Positions 31,302 to 43,289 of a stretch of 64,000 nt of DNA are shown here, in pieces (the first letter of the stretch is position 1; every line of letters starts with the position of its first letter). The position numbers and the translations under genes are program-made. The notes under the pieces are model-generated. The model was given only the letters and a program-made list of their open reading frames with translations, ran no database searches and was not told the DNA's origin. This stretch comes from Diphasiastrum complanatum. Its lineage: Eukaryota; Streptophyta; Lycopodiopsida; Lycopodiales; Lycopodiaceae. The stretch covers positions 30,888,149-30,952,148 of the forward strand of contig CM055100.1 in NCBI GenBank assembly GCA_029204225.1, given 5' to 3'.

Positions 31302-32454
31302 CTAAGTGTCGTGGTCGATCTTAGTGTCATTGTCCGTCTCATTGTCGACAAGTATATGTTCAATCAAACCATAGTTCAGGATTTCCTTCACTTTATACGG
31401 ACCTTCACCGGTAAACTTCAATTTTTTCTTGATCAGCTTGGTTTTGTACATCAGTGCGAGATCTCTTGCTTTCAGATCCTTTTTGTGCAATCGACGATCG
31501 TGCCATGCCTTGCGGCGGGCTTTCTCTGCTGCTAACGCATGAACTGCCATCAATCGTGTTTCACATAATTTGTGCAACACTTCATGACGTAGTTGTAAAG
31601 ACTTATCATCATTTAACCGTTCTGTTGCCGCTATGCGTAAAGATGGAATTAAAAATTCAATCGGCATGACAACATCTTGTCCATAAACCAATTAAAAGGG
31701 TGTTTGATTTGTATTACTTTTGTAAGCGGTTCTGAATGGCCATAAGGCTGCATACAGTTTATGTTTCCAATCAGACCGACTTGCTTCAACTGTTTTCGTC
31801 ATAATAGTGCAGAGAATTTTATTGGAAGATTCAGCTTGGCCATTCCCTCTAAGATAGTAAGGAGTACTAAATCTATGTATAACAAAAAAATCTTCCAGTA
31901 AGCACTTTATCGTTTGATTAACAAAGTGTGTACCCCGATCACTGACAATCTCGATCGGACATCCAAATCTGATAATGATATTTTCGTAGAGAAACTTGGT
32001 CGTAGATTTCGCATCAACAACTTTGACAGTTTTGGTTTCAACCCACTTGGTCATATAATCAGTTGCTACGATAATATATCGGGCCTGAGATCCTTGCGTG
32101 GCAGGATGAATAGGACCAACATAATTCAGTCCCCATTTTTCAAACGGCGCTTGCGATAAAATCGGATGCAAGGGTTCATAGTTCTGTCTAGTAAATCGTC
32201 GTGCTCGTTGGCAAACATCACATGTCTGAATATAATTTTGTGTCCTTATGAAGCGTAGGCCACCAACAACCTGATTGCAAAAGTTTGCGAACCGTAATAT
32301 CGGTAGAGGAGTGTCCTCCGCCCATGCCATAATGTGAAAACATGATTAAATCTAGTATTTTATGCGGTAAAACACATCTACGTAGAATATTGTCTGATCT
32401 ACGACGATATAATTGTCCTGCAATCAATTGATAAAGTTGAGCCTTATGAATCAA
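31302..32454 (-). pseudogene. pol: Integrase of the Tat-like element
   Basis: N-terminal zinc domain (H at GGGHSSTDITV, CDVCQRARR), then catalytic Asp in VATDYMTKWVE, Asp in VSDRGTHF and Glu in GNGQAESSNK, with the C-terminal region to ILVDNETDND. Broken into three readings (32454-32218, 32330-31692, 31691-31302). RYIIVATDYMTKWVE is typical of Tat/Athila integrases. No chromodomain is present, unlike the element at 4.8-11.2 kb. Confidence 0.92.
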
Positions 32455-32475
32455 TTGTCTTTTCTGTACTTTTGT

Positions 32476-33600
32476 TTAAGAGTCATTCGGTTGTCCTAGC
32501 ATCAGGTACTCAACAACATTTGCTACCCACTCAAGTACTGCTTCTACATAGAACAATGCAGCATCTGGTAATTCATCATCCACTTCAGTATTAACTGGTG
32601 CAGATTCAATTTGCGAAACGTGGTCGGCTAGATAATGTTGCTTCCCCTTTCGAACCACAATTCGAAAGTCAAATTCAGTCAATAACAGTAACCATCTTGC
32701 AAGACGTCCAATATTGCACGTCTTATTTACCAAGTAAAGTAACGGCTGGTGATCCGTATAAAATACAAAGTGCGTTTCCATGAGGTAATGACGAGTCCTT
32801 CTTATAGTCACCTAATCCAATGGCATATTTCGAGGCATCCGTATGAACATGAAATTCAATCGTCCAATTTGGAGAACACAGTATCGGTGCTGAAGTTAAT
32901 GCTTTTTTTAATTTTTCAAAGGCTTCCAACGCCTCTACTGTTCAAATAAGACCAATAATCAGTTTGTATATAGGTCGTGCTAAATCCGCAAAGAAGATAA
33001 TAAAAATTTGATAGTAGTTTGCATGACCCATAAACACAAACTCCACGAATCGTTGTTGGCGGTGGCAATTCCACAATAACCTTGATTTTAGAATAATCTA
33101 TGGCAATGCCATGTCTTGATATCACATGCCCAAGCACAACTCTATGTGAAACCCATATCTGACATTTTTCTGGATTCAGGGAAATTTGATACTTGCGACA
33201 TCTTTCAAATACTTTCTCCAATTGATCTAGGTGGTCTGTATCTGTGCTATGGACTCCCAAGTCATCCAAGTAAATTTCAAGGATTTCTGTAGATAATCTT
33301 TAAAAACAAATTGCATTACTCTTTGAAACGAACTTGGTGTATTACAGAGTCCAAATGACATTACTTTGTAAGCATAGGTGCCCCATTCTGTTGCAAAAGT
33401 GATTTTGTGGCGATCTGCAGTTGCAATCTTGATCTGGTTATAACCACTAAATCCATCCAGGACACTATAAGCTTCCGCTCCAACAAGACAATCCAGAATG
33501 CTTTCAGTAAAAGGTAACGGAAAGTGATCCTTCTGCGTCACTTTGTTCAAAGCCTTGAGATTTACACAAATTCTCAATTTCTCATTCTTCTTAGGAACAA
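32476..33600 (-). pseudogene. pol: Reverse transcriptase and RNase H of the Tat-like element
   Basis: From 33577: MRICVNLKALNKVTQKDHFP, FSGYNQIKIATADRHKITF, MSFGLCNTPSSFQRVM, then a shifted frame with MDDLGVHS replacing the usual F(I/V)DD-x(L/F)-x-V(Y/H)S, then VVLGHVIS. RNase H: FHVHTDASKYAIG, VFYTDHQPLLYLV and KGKQHYLADHVSQ. At least three frameshifts. Confidence 0.92.
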
Positions 33601-34285
33601 TGACAATCAGTGAAACTCATTCGGTATGTTCGATCTCATAAATAAAATCGACGTCAAAAAGTCTCTGAAGCTCTTTTTTTATCATATCCGCAACACTAGG
33701 ATTACAGCGATAGAACTTTATAACCTTTGGAACTGCATTAGGTACTAAAGGTATGGTATGTTCAATAACTGACGTCGGAATACCCTTCAGATCTTGATAA
33801 GTCCATGCAAAGCAATCTTGATAGTTAATAAGTAACGTTCGGGTTCACGATGTGCTTTGGGTAACATGATAACCACATCATCCAGTGTATAACGTTTAAA
33901 ATGTTCAGGCATGTCATGCTAGACTACATCTGCTTGTTCTTTGTCGAAAGGACTTGGCTAGGATCTTCGCTTAGCCTTCTTAGCAGGAATTGATCGTGGA
34001 GGTGATGATTTTCGAGACGATGACGTCTTGCTAGAACTCTGACTTGTAGAATCATCCTTAACTTTTCCTTTGTCTTTATCCAATAAGGGTGACACATTCT
34101 TTGAATCAATCTTTTGAGGAGAATTTTCTCATTTCAGGACCGTATTATAATGTTGTTTGACTTGTTTCTTCGTCATTGACCATGTGATCCTGTCTTCTTT
34201 CAATATAACTGCTTTGGGTGGTTTTATTGTTGGTTCATCAAGAATATTATGCACTCCAAATCTTGTCGGATCCATATGATTTAGA
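33601..34285 (-). pseudogene. pol: Protease-RT linker of the Tat-like element, left of copy B
   Basis: Minus-strand coding-looking sequence (EQILNHMDPTRFGVHNILDE near 34250, a basic-acidic linker near 34050, then the start of RT). It ends abruptly at about 34285 where copy B begins in mid-exon. Confidence 0.6.
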
Positions 34286-35290
34286 ATCTGCTCAAAATGT
34301 CTTTCACAGTGCTACATCAAAACACCCTTGTTTGTACTGCATGAAAATGGCAAAAGATGTAACTAGGAGTACATGAATTATTAGAGAATATGCAAACTGG
34401 AAGTATGTGCTGACTATCCCCTTGAAAAATGTGCATGTTTGCACTCTTCATGCAGAAGTTAGATTAATAGAAAAGATCATTTATCTTCATATAGTTTTTG
34501 CTTGGAATACTAAGCTAGCATCATTAGCAAAGGAAGCTATCTCTCGATTAAAAGATGTTTTATCAAAAGCAGGACTTCATAAGGGACATGTCAAAATTTA
34601 AAAAGATAAAAAGCTTTAAGGAAAGAATGGGAACATGCCAATAGGAAAAGCTAAAGCACATCGTTTCCTATCAAATCATACTGGTAAGGCTTCTAATATT
34701 CAACACTCAGTCTGGACATATATTATTGCTGTCACTCAAGACTTCGAGAAAGATGGCAAAACCAAAGTACTAAAGTCGATGTATGGAAGAAGCTTGATAG
34801 TATGATTGTTATTTTTAAGAAAAAAATACTCTGATATTGATAAGAAAGTTGTCCAAAGGACTTGTGTCGAGTTTGTTAATGCAGTATCAAAAGCATGGGG
34901 AGAAGATCACATCACTCATTACATAGTTAGTATAAATTCTTCAAGATGCTTTCAATTTTTCATATATATTTAGATCCAAACATAAGACTAACATTATGAT
35001 TTTGACATATGCAACACATACTAAGAGATCATACAATATTTTTTGCAAACACATATGAAAGCTTGAGTGTATGGTCATCACAAGGGGATGGAGAAGTCAC
35101 ATTGGCAAGCACGAGCAGCATTTCATCGAAATACACAACATGGAGGAACTAATGAAAAACAAAACTACATTTGTCAATTGTTTCAGTGGTTCTACCGCAT
35201 AGTTCAGATTCGACATATAACAAAGTCCACACAATACAAGAAGTTTAAAAAAGCATGTAAGTTCATACAGGAAGAGAAAATCAGATGATT
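34286..35290 (+). pseudogene. DDE-type transposase, C-terminal half, copy B
   Basis: Begins HSATSKHPCLYCM (copy A: HGATSKHPCLYCM), then PLKNVHVCTLHAEVRL, about 130 residues not in copy A (KHRFLSNH-like, VWTYIIAVTQDFEKDG), RTCVEFVNAVSKAWGEDHITHYI, a degenerate intron whose acceptor reads AA instead of AG (35013-35014), HILRDH (HX4H), and SVWSSQG then MEKSHWQARAAFHRNTQHGG after a one-base insertion near 35084. CxxC, HX4H and the Glu candidate are conserved, the catalytic Asp positions lie in the missing part. It ends at QEEKIR near 35287. Confidence 0.7.
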
Positions 35291-35412
35291 GCTGATTAGA
35301 AGACTATTATTGTCATCAAATCATGACATGTTCAGAACTGCTTTGCAAATTCATTGAACAAGAGAGGAGAAATACTCAATGTAAATATATTGATTGTATT
35401 ATAACAAAAACA

Positions 35413-36062
35413 AAGTGTCCACTATTCATCATCAGCTTGTGTGTTAGATTCTATGACAGTATTGTCGTGAAGAAATTTTCTGCTAGAGTATGCATCTAAT
35501 AGATGTGCATTATTCTTATTTCCACTAAGTTCAATATAAGTGGAATACAATGAATAATAGGAGCTCCTTAAAGGAACATTCCCATCAGTAAAACCTAGAA
35601 TATTCAAAACATACATAAATCAGCTGTAGTAAAATATACATCGTCATTTATATAATATTCAGGCAAATTGAAAAGACATTTAGACTCCTCTATAGGGATC
35701 GATTCATCAACAGATGTATTTTGGCCAATAAAAGAATCTCGAAGAACATCAGTATTTACATCAATAAAGTCACTTTTCTTATCAGGGGTGTCGATAAGGA
35801 AGTGACTGATATCCTTAATAGCTGACTAAACAGAGGATGATGCCATAGGAGGGTCTGCAATAGAAACTTTCTCATCATCTGGGATCTGAACTAACAGGAA
35901 AAGTACGAAACCACTCTGATATTCAACCAATCGACATTTCTTGTTGCAATAAAAGGACACATTGAACTGTTTTTGAAAAGATCAAATAATTTGGTGAACA
36001 TCCTATCTAGTCTATGTCTGAAAGCTGGGAAGAAATGAACAAGATCAGTATAATGCATGTAC
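35413..36062 (-). pseudogene. Companion gene, copy B, convergent to the transposase
   Basis: Minus strand. Starts within FNVSFYCNKKCRLVEY...QIPDDEKV, then PPMASSSV, a stop, KDISHFLIDTPDK, and LFNLPEYYINDDVYF; the final part LGFTDGNVPLRSSYYSLYS... ends FLHDNTVIESNTQADDE. These line up with copy A (CRLLSKG...KISDDESV, YFINNECYIS, LGYTPNETTKRP, FLHDNTIRLNLEEDADDD). The middle exon with DAIEIDAFGMRHGG is missing here. Its stop lies about 125 bp from the transposase stop. Confidence 0.6.
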
Positions 36063-36328
36063 TGGAGTGAACCTATGGAGAAAACAGGTTTACTAAGTAT
36101 ATCTCTGAATCTAACATAATGTTCATAAAATACGTCAAAATATGTAAATATGACCTGAATAGGCTGTGGAAGTAGTCTAGATTTTCAATAATCCCAAATT
36201 CAGTAAAAAATGAACTCAGGCCTGAATCTCATTTAACAACATTTTGAAATCAGTATTCTAATGTATTTGTTTCATTCTAATTCATTCTGTTTCATAGTTG
36301 ATTTCTTGTGTGCTGAATTTTTTGGCAG

Positions 36329-36663
36329 TCACCCCAGCAAATTGCTTCATTCAGTTGTGGGTGGTACACATTATACAATGCAAATTTATTTTTTGAGTGG
36401 TTCAACCTTCAGGAAGATGTTGATATTTCTAAGGTAATAAATTCTATTTTTTTGGAATCATGATTAGTTATATATTTTGTTGATGTTTTTAGCCATTACT
36501 AATACATGAATGTTCTATCTTACAGTTTACACTTCCTGAGTACACATCAAGTCAGGTGTACAGATTTAAACAAGAAATTATCCTGAGCATACTGGCTAGA
36601 GCAAGGCTTCAACCTCCCTTTGTTGATAATGGTGCAAAGGATGATGTAATTATACTAAATTAA
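36329..36663 (+). pseudogene. Ulp1/C48-like protease, last two exons, copy B
   Basis: Exon 36329-36433 reads QQIASFSCGWYTLYNANLFF with the catalytic Cys and the preceding Gln intact; intron 36434-36525 is GT-AG and phase 0; the last exon 36526-36663 reads FTLPEYTSSQVYRFKQEII and ends with TAA. Homologous to copy A 21394-21501 (QQVDSVSYGWYT...). Upstream exons, including His/Asp and any H3-like part, are deleted. Confidence 0.7.
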
Positions 36664-36879
36664 GATTAGAACAAATACAGATAGCATAGAACAGAAATAG
36701 ATTGCACATGTATAGAATTCATAGATAAATATACATTGATATATCAAATGCTGCTCCATTTTATGAATTTGGGAGCACAAAATACATGTACTGATGCCCA
36801 ACTTGGGCTTTCAATTATTGAATGAAAGAGTGTATACACAAATTTCTACTAAAGTTTATTTGAAACTATTGTTCTCCCA

Positions 36880-38380
36880 CAATGGTGATTGTTGTAGGTA
36901 GATCTTTGCAGCACGTTATCAGCTCCTGTCTTTTTCGCATCTGTGACATGATAAATATTAGTGAATGTGCAATTGTAAATGATGACATTTTTAATTATTT
37001 TGTTCTATTTTAAAATGACAATAAACATAAAGTACTTACGAGTCTTCCGTTGATGATAAATCTGAAATATGTTAGTAGATTGGTTTGTAATAGCATGAGC
37101 TCTGTTCTGATAAAATCAAGCTTCCAATGCTCTTCCACCTCAACCATAGTCAAATATTCCTCATTGTGGATAATGCTTATCTCCATTCGGTTTGTGTGAC
37201 CATTTAGTTCAAAGTCTTGATCTAGTGGTAGCCATGTACCTTCAATTTTTTTGTATCTCTGGTAGCTAAATGTGAGATTGAGCATTTGCTTTTTGATATG
37301 ATAACGAAAGATCATTGAAGACTTTTTAATCTTGCATTCTCTGTCATTATTTGTTTTACTATCTCAACCTTGATCCATGATGAGATCTGACAAAGTCTCA
37401 TCTGATAAATCCTTGCAAACAAATAAAGTTGGTGTCCTACGAACACTAGCACTCAAAAAAAAAAATCAACAAATATATGTAGTGAGATAAACCAACTTAG
37501 GTGAACAATTTTCAAACATGTACTTATCTTCATAGCATTTCTAATATCAATGAGTAGCTTGCATCTCAAGGATTCAGAAATAATACTGTCAGGAGTAGGC
37601 CACTCACACTTTCAAAACTAGGCAATGGAATTGCTTCGAGCTTGTCAAAACCTCCATCTGTTTGTAGCGTATATAAAAATTTCTAAAAATAGATACACAA
37701 TCTGCAAATTCCTTTGGACTTCTTCCTCCGTATTGCAGCTTTCCAACATCATAGTGAATCATGTCTAATATTCCTGCAAGTGATTGTGTGGGCTCTCATT
37801 CACTTATGCATGATGGATATAAATCTGAAAGAAAAAAAACAATGTTGAAGCATTTAAATCATAATCTGAAGAGCATCAACAAAGAAAATCACCTATGATT
37901 GTTGTAGAATGCATATGTTTTGATATACTTACAATTACATTTTTGATGATCATGAGGATTGATATCATGTACGTTGATTTCTGAATGCATATATACATGT
38001 TGTACTAAAACATCTGATATCGATTAACCTCCCGAGGTAGTCTTAAACTCCAAAATTTTTGCTTTCCAATAAGATTTGTAAGTCATTTTTGCTCTCTTCT
38101 TTTGTCAAAAATTGTCCTTGGATGATGGATGCAGCAATACCCATGAAATTTTCGTATATTTTGTTGGCTTCCAGTTATCAGCTTCATCTTTCTCATTGTA
38201 AAGAATCACAGACTCGATAGTAGATCTAGGTCTCTTTGCCATTGCTATTTTCAAAGCTTGGGCGCCAAAAATCTCTCTAATATGATACTTAATTTCAATT
38301 TTTCGTATCACATTTAATCTAATGTGAATGCCAACATAGTCACAATTACTGCATATACCATATTTTATGTAACTGTACAT
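36880..38380 (-). pseudogene. Fourth gene of copy B, unrecognised, minus strand
   Basis: From the right: a first exon to 38105 with IAMAKRPRSTIESVILYNEK, DEADNWKPTKYTKIS and a possible donor (GGTATTGC) near 38140; a middle segment near 37700-37560 (GGRSPKEFADCVSIFRNF, PTPDSIISESLRCKLLIDI); RRTPTLFVCKDLSDETLSDL near 37400; and 37315-37050 with KKIEGTWLPLDQDFELNGHT and EEHWKLDFIRTELMLLQTNL. The mix of exons with credible protein character suggests one multi-exon gene of about 300-400 residues. No known domain recognised. Confidence 0.45.
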
Positions 38381-38689
38381 ACTGTATTTCTATAATTATA
38401 ACTAGTATAGTTAGAAAATTTCATTATACTAACCAGCATAGTCAAGTAAATTTAACTTGAGGTATTGACGTCGGGTAGATTAGCATGTGTCGGGCAGGAA
38501 AAAGAAACCAATGGGATACGTCCATGCTGCCCGGACACAAATTTCAAAGTTTTCTATATTGCACTTTTATTTCTCAGTTAATTTGAGCTACGTTACGTAA
38601 ATTTCAAATCTGTGCATTTTGATTGGGCCTGGTGACGGTCGAAACTAAAGAAAAATAAATAAAAGTATCTTTACAACGGGTCTTTTTTT

Positions 38690-39070
38690 ATTTTGAAACT
38701 CCTCTAATGCTTGACTGCACGCTCACGATTTTCAAAAGTGATTTTCCCAGTACCCCAGTTATGAATTATTTGCGAAACTCGTAACCATGGACGTCCCAAT
38801 AGGACTCAATAGACATTTGGTGTTTATGGTAAGTCCATTACTACGAAAGTAATGGCAAACTGTACTCCCGCAATTCTGACAGGTATATCTTCAACCATTC
38901 CTCGCGGACGAACTGTCGTTTGATTAGCTAGCTTAATGGCAAAAGTCGCAGGGTTGATCTTTGTAAGTCCCCATTTTGCACATAGCTTTGTAGAAATCAG
39001 GTTAACTCCCAAACCGTCGTCCATCACAGTTGCTTCATTAGAAAATTGTCTATGCTATATCGACAGGGTG
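38690..39070 (-). pseudogene. pol: Protease of the Tat-like element
   Basis: ATVMDDGLGVNLISTKLC gives the aspartic protease site with the D-D-G form usual in Tat elements, followed by GRPW-like and NWGTGKITF-type segments downstream (38800-38700) in shifted frames. Confidence 0.8.
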
Positions 39071-39153
39071 ATATTCTTTTGTTCACTTTCCCAAGCTGCT
39101 CCGACATGGAGTACTTCATTAGATTCTTCAAATCCAGCACAAAAAAGTGGCTC

Positions 39154-41024
39154 CTAATGGACTTCTGATTCTGCTTGAGCTAACTTTTGCGCTAAGACTT
39201 CTTCTGCTTTTGGCACCAACTTCAGGAACTCTCCCAATGAAATATTGATCTTACTAGACAAAATATTCATGAGCAGTTCTGTTTGCGGTGCTTCTGGTTC
39301 AGTCATCTTGAAGGGTTCTTCATGATGATGCAACTGATCACTCATAACTACACATGAGTTTCTTAGTGGCTGCAATGGTGAAGAACGAACTTCGGGTGTT
39401 GCTTTAGAAGCTTCAAGTTCATCTTCTTCTTGCAAATATTTAATCCACTGTCTCATATCCTGATATCTTCTTTTTTCTGCATGAAGATTTGGATAGACTC
39501 CATATGTTGTTGGTCTATCAGTTAATGATATAGAATCAGCAGGTACTGGATCTGCTACCGGTTCTTTCTGCTTCTGTGCTCTGGTGACCACCATCAAGGG
39601 TACACTTGGTTTATTCTGAGCTACTGGTCTTCGCTTGATTGTTATCAAATTTACATGAACTGTAGCTAGTGGTGGCTTCGGTCTTGCTGGACAGTCTTTC
39701 TAGCAATGCCCATAACCACAGTCACGACAGAATGGTACAAATTTTTCTTTATTTGGACATTCTACAAGTCTATGATTTTCTCCACATGCAAAGCATCCAA
39801 GTGATGATCTGGTCCAGTTTCTAGATGTTCGTTGTTGCGCAGCAGCATAAATAACATATTGTTCTGAAGATCCACCTTCTTGACCAGTACCATAGTTCCA
39901 TTGCTCGACACTTCTGTACGGTTCTGGTTCCATCAAATTGGCAAGAGGAGCAGGGTGCTTTGGTGAAGCAAGTAAGGCTAAACGTTCCGAGTATCCAAGA
40001 GCAGATTATCGAGGTCTAGCTGCTGGATTTCCTCCATAATGTGGTTCTCAATATCTCATTTGGGCATACCGTTGCTGAATCATCCGAGGATTGAAGTTGC
40101 AAGAAGCAGTCTCATGATCAGGCGTATTACACAAATTGCATATACTGATTTCCATTCGTTTTTTCAATTGAGGACACTCATTCACTATGTGATTTCCTGT
40201 ACAAATAGAACACCAGACATTTTCCCTGGTAGGAAAAGTCTTTGCAAACTTCTCAGATTCCTTGTTTGCTTGTCCATGGAAATCTTCCAATGCTTTGATC
40301 TTCTCATCAAATTGCGACTGCAACTTTTCCATCTGTTTCTGCTGGTTCTTCCCGAGTTTCTCGAACTCATTGAGCATCATTTCTACAGTAGCGTTGACAT
40401 TCGTTGATGCAATAGTGGTGGATGTCGCAGTGGTCTGCCCTGCTATATAAGACAACATACTGATATTCGGATCATCGTCTGAATCTTCATCCTCTCCCGA
40501 ATTGCATCATCCATAGCATTTTGCAAAAGTGCATACTCATTATGGCGTTTCAACTCACGTCTGATCCTTTTAGGTAAACCTGACAAAAACCACATAATCA
40601 TGGCATTTTCGTTAATCAGCTCAGGTTCGCACTCAGATCGGAGGCGTTTTACCCGTTCAATGTAATCTCAAACCATTTCTCTCTTTCCCATTTTAATTTT
40701 ACTTAAAAGGAGAAAAGGGTCTTCCATAAACTTTCGAGGTTTGAACTGTGTAAGGGCTCGTTTAACAATCTCCCAATCCGTACGCTCAGTTTCATCTTGA
40801 TTATAATACCAATCTTGTGCTGCGTCTATTAAGGCCATAGGAAAAAGCTTAAGTTTATCTTGAGAAAAAAATTCGCCATAGACTTCACAAGATTCAGTAT
40901 AGATATGAGGAAATCTAACTGGATCTATTAATCCATTGTATTTGGATAGATCCAAATGGGGTGCTCTTCTAACAATGATTGGATTGACTTCTTGAGGAGC
41001 ACCTCTAGGGGCAACCATCTTCAC
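39154..41024 (-). pseudogene. gag: gag and zinc-knuckle region of the Tat-like element
   Basis: Capsid region at 41024-40668 (KYNGLIDPVRFPHIY, ALIDAAQDWYYN, WEIVKRALTQF), a stop at 40671, further gag (ECEPELINENAMIMWFLSG), then zinc knuckles CSICTGNHIVNEC, CNLCNTPDHETASC, CFACGENHRLVEC and CRDCGYGHC, and a charged linker to 39154 (APQTELLMNILSSKINISLG). Several frameshifts. Multiple knuckles and the long linker are usual for Tat-type elements. Confidence 0.85.
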
Positions 41025-42235
41025 AGATTCGAATCAAGCAGACAATGAGATTGGATCTAGATTTTCAATCAAAACTATCTCAGATCAGATCTGCTAGATC
41101 TATTCCACTTGGCAAGAATCAAATTTCTATATCATGAAAAAGATTTCAAAATTCAATCAATCGATACTTCTCAAAAATGAAAATTTCTCAAAATCAAAAT
41201 CAGACTGTATTAGATCTGACCCAAATTTTGACAGAGACTTGATCTGGAAAATCAGAATCTAAAAATAGAACTGGCGAAGAAGCCCTAAGCGAAAATTGAC
41301 TTGGCGAAGGTTCAACAGCGTTATTTTTGAAAAAAAAAACTCTCCGATCAGGTCTTTCTGACAATTTCTATGGAAATAACCTTCGCCGAACTCTCAGACT
41401 AGAAATCTGACACCGATAAAGCTAGGGTAAACCCGGTGAAGGTTTCCGGCACACAAAAACACAGTTTATGTAGTTTGGCAAGAATAAATATCAAGATTTT
41501 TCATGATTCGGATAAGATGAATGTTTGTCGAACTCAAAAATAGTATCTTACTATAAATAGAATGATCTTGAAACTCGATGAAAGTTTTGGCGAAGAATCA
41601 AGAGTAATACTGGTATTTTTACAAAAAAAAGACTTTTTTGACAAAAATATGACAATATGAGAACTGATCCTTTGAGAAAATCTTCTATTTCTGATATTAT
41701 TTGCCCACATGGCAGTAGATAGATCTGAATCACACCTATGCACAGTGAATTGGGCGAAGGTTCTTTTACTTTTTTTTTTAAGTTTTGGTGATTTTTTGGT
41801 GTTTTTTGATGGTTTTTCTGATGTTTTTGAAAATCTGCTGGGAAGGATTGTTCGCCCTTCAAACTGAAGGTTTTGTGATCAAAACTGAAGGTGTTTGCAA
41901 CTCGGCAAAGGTATCCTAAAAGAGGGCAAAAAGTTATCAGCCCTGATGACGATTTTTGCCTCCTTTTGACCAAAAGTTGACAGATTTGACCGTTTTTTGT
42001 TGTTTTTTCTGATATCTCAGATACAAATGGATCTTAAAATTGGTGATCTGAATAGCTTTTTTTGTTCCACAATCTGATTAGATTTCAAACAAGCAAATCC
42101 ACTCAAATCAAGCAAAATCACTCTCAAACTAACCCTAAATGCAGATCTAACACTATTCATGCAACGACAAGATGCCTAATGCAAGCTAACCATCCAACAA
42201 ACATGCTGCAAACTGAAAAATTGGCGTAGCTCCCC
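41025..42235 (-). other. Leader of the Tat-like element with iterated CCTTCGCC motif
   Basis: About 1.2 kb without coding sequence between primer site and gag. AACCTTCGCC-like words (seen on the plus strand as GGCGAAGGTT) recur near 41305, 41385, 41435, 41590, 41752 and 41900. The leader at 59.35-60.40 kb has the same motif. Confidence 0.7.
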
Positions 42236-42250
42236 GGCAACAGCGCCAAA
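42236..42250 (-). promoter_or_regulatory. Primer-binding site, tRNA-Asp type, one mismatch
   Basis: On the minus strand TGGCGCTGTTGCCGGGGA follows the LTR by two bases; the usual word is TGGCGCCGTTGCCGGGGA as seen intact at 59336. Confidence 0.85.
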
Positions 42251-42252
42251 AT

Positions 42253-42999
42253 TGTAGTGGGGTTCTTTCTTTGCCTAACCTCAACCCAAGATCTAATCAA
42301 TCTAGCATCAAAGAGATGAAGTTAGTTGTCACGCATAGATTCGTTCCCATGAGAGCGATAGTATAGTTCAGATTTTAGCATGAATGGAAGATTCACATCT
42401 AACTCTAACATCCATTAACCTTAAACATTAACACTACATCCACTAACACTAGATCCACAACAAGATAGCTTACTCTTTCTCTCTCTCTCTTTCTCCCTCA
42501 TAGAAAGTATAATAACATGCAATCCCAATAACAATCAAATCCAACAATTAGCAAAACACAAATAAAACATGAGAGATGGAGGAAAAGTGATAGAGAACAA
42601 GGACATTCATCAATCCATTTCACAAGAGAACCAATTTGCTTTATTGAAATGAAGAAATGAAACATGTGTAGGAACTCGAGTTGGTCTCTTCTTATAGTAG
42701 AGAGGAGGACCCTGGCCTCTGAATCCTATTAGTCCATTTCTGTCTCCCTAATTATTCAAATTTAAAAAAGAGTGAGAACCATCGAAATTGGAGGGAAACC
42801 CAACTTTATTCACTAACTTCACATTTAGGCCCTGCGACATTTTAAGTCCCGCAAAAAGGCCTAAAGTCCTTTTTATTGACTTGTAACTAATCAAATAACT
42901 ATGTGATCATCGGGTTGGACTTACACACGTAGGGTGCCAAATCCCTCTCACTTATTAACTAAGGTTAGGGTTGTCTTGGGATCTGCAAACCCTCCAATA
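42253..42999 (-). repeat. LTR of the Tat-like element (about 747 bp, minus strand)
   Basis: On the minus strand starts TATTGGAGGGTTTGCAG (TG mutated to TA) and ends GAACCCCACTACA. Homologous to 58615-59331 and 21641-22375; contains a CT-rich run at 42477-42497. Confidence 0.9.
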
Positions 43000-43289
43000 A
43001 GGATTCATATGAATGCTGATGTAAGAAATTCTGTATCTCCTCCTCGATGGTGACCGGTTTTTGAAACAATGGTATAGTTGATGTAGATAGCCATACTTCC
43101 ATAGCCCATGCCTATATAGGTCCATATGACCTTGATCTTGTTGTGGTGGCGAGAAGAGTGGCATGAGTGATACTTGAATCTGGGGGGTTGTTTGCAATAT
43201 TGTGTGACCATTTTTTCATAATTTTTTATGATAGACTTTGCGGTTGCCAACTCATATGATGCCTTTTCTTTTAATCGATCAAATATGTC

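Larger units (their letters stand above)
34286..38440 (+). mobile_element. Multigene DNA element, copy B, inserted in the Tat-like pol and 5'-truncated
   Basis: Order: transposase C-terminal half (+), convergent companion (-), last exons of the Ulp1-like gene (+), a further gene (-). The left junction is inside transposase exon 3; upstream exons are missing. Between companion and protease, everything up to the last two protease exons is missing, including the H3-like part. The right boundary is only known to lie between 38.38 and 38.7 kb. Tat protease and Tat RT sequences on either side show that B landed in Tat. Confidence 0.7.
31302..42999 (-). mobile_element. Tat-like Ty3/gypsy retrotransposon on the minus strand, interrupted by element copy B
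   Basis: On the minus strand, left from 42999: 5' LTR, tRNA-Asp-type primer site, a ~1.2-kb leader, gag with several zinc knuckles, protease, reverse transcriptase, RNase H, integrase. Between protease (38.7 kb) and the pre-RT linker (34.28 kb) sits a 4.1-kb insertion of the multigene DNA element. The left (3') end near 31.3 kb has no recognisable LTR, so the element is truncated there. Many stops and frameshifts. Primer site and gene order point to the Tat/Athila side of Ty3; no envelope-like gene seen. Confidence 0.88.

Noticed and set aside
14409-38440. Terminal inverted repeats of the CAC-type for copies A and B
   Set aside because: I scanned the flanks for CACWATG- and CACTA-like ends and found no convincing matched pair.
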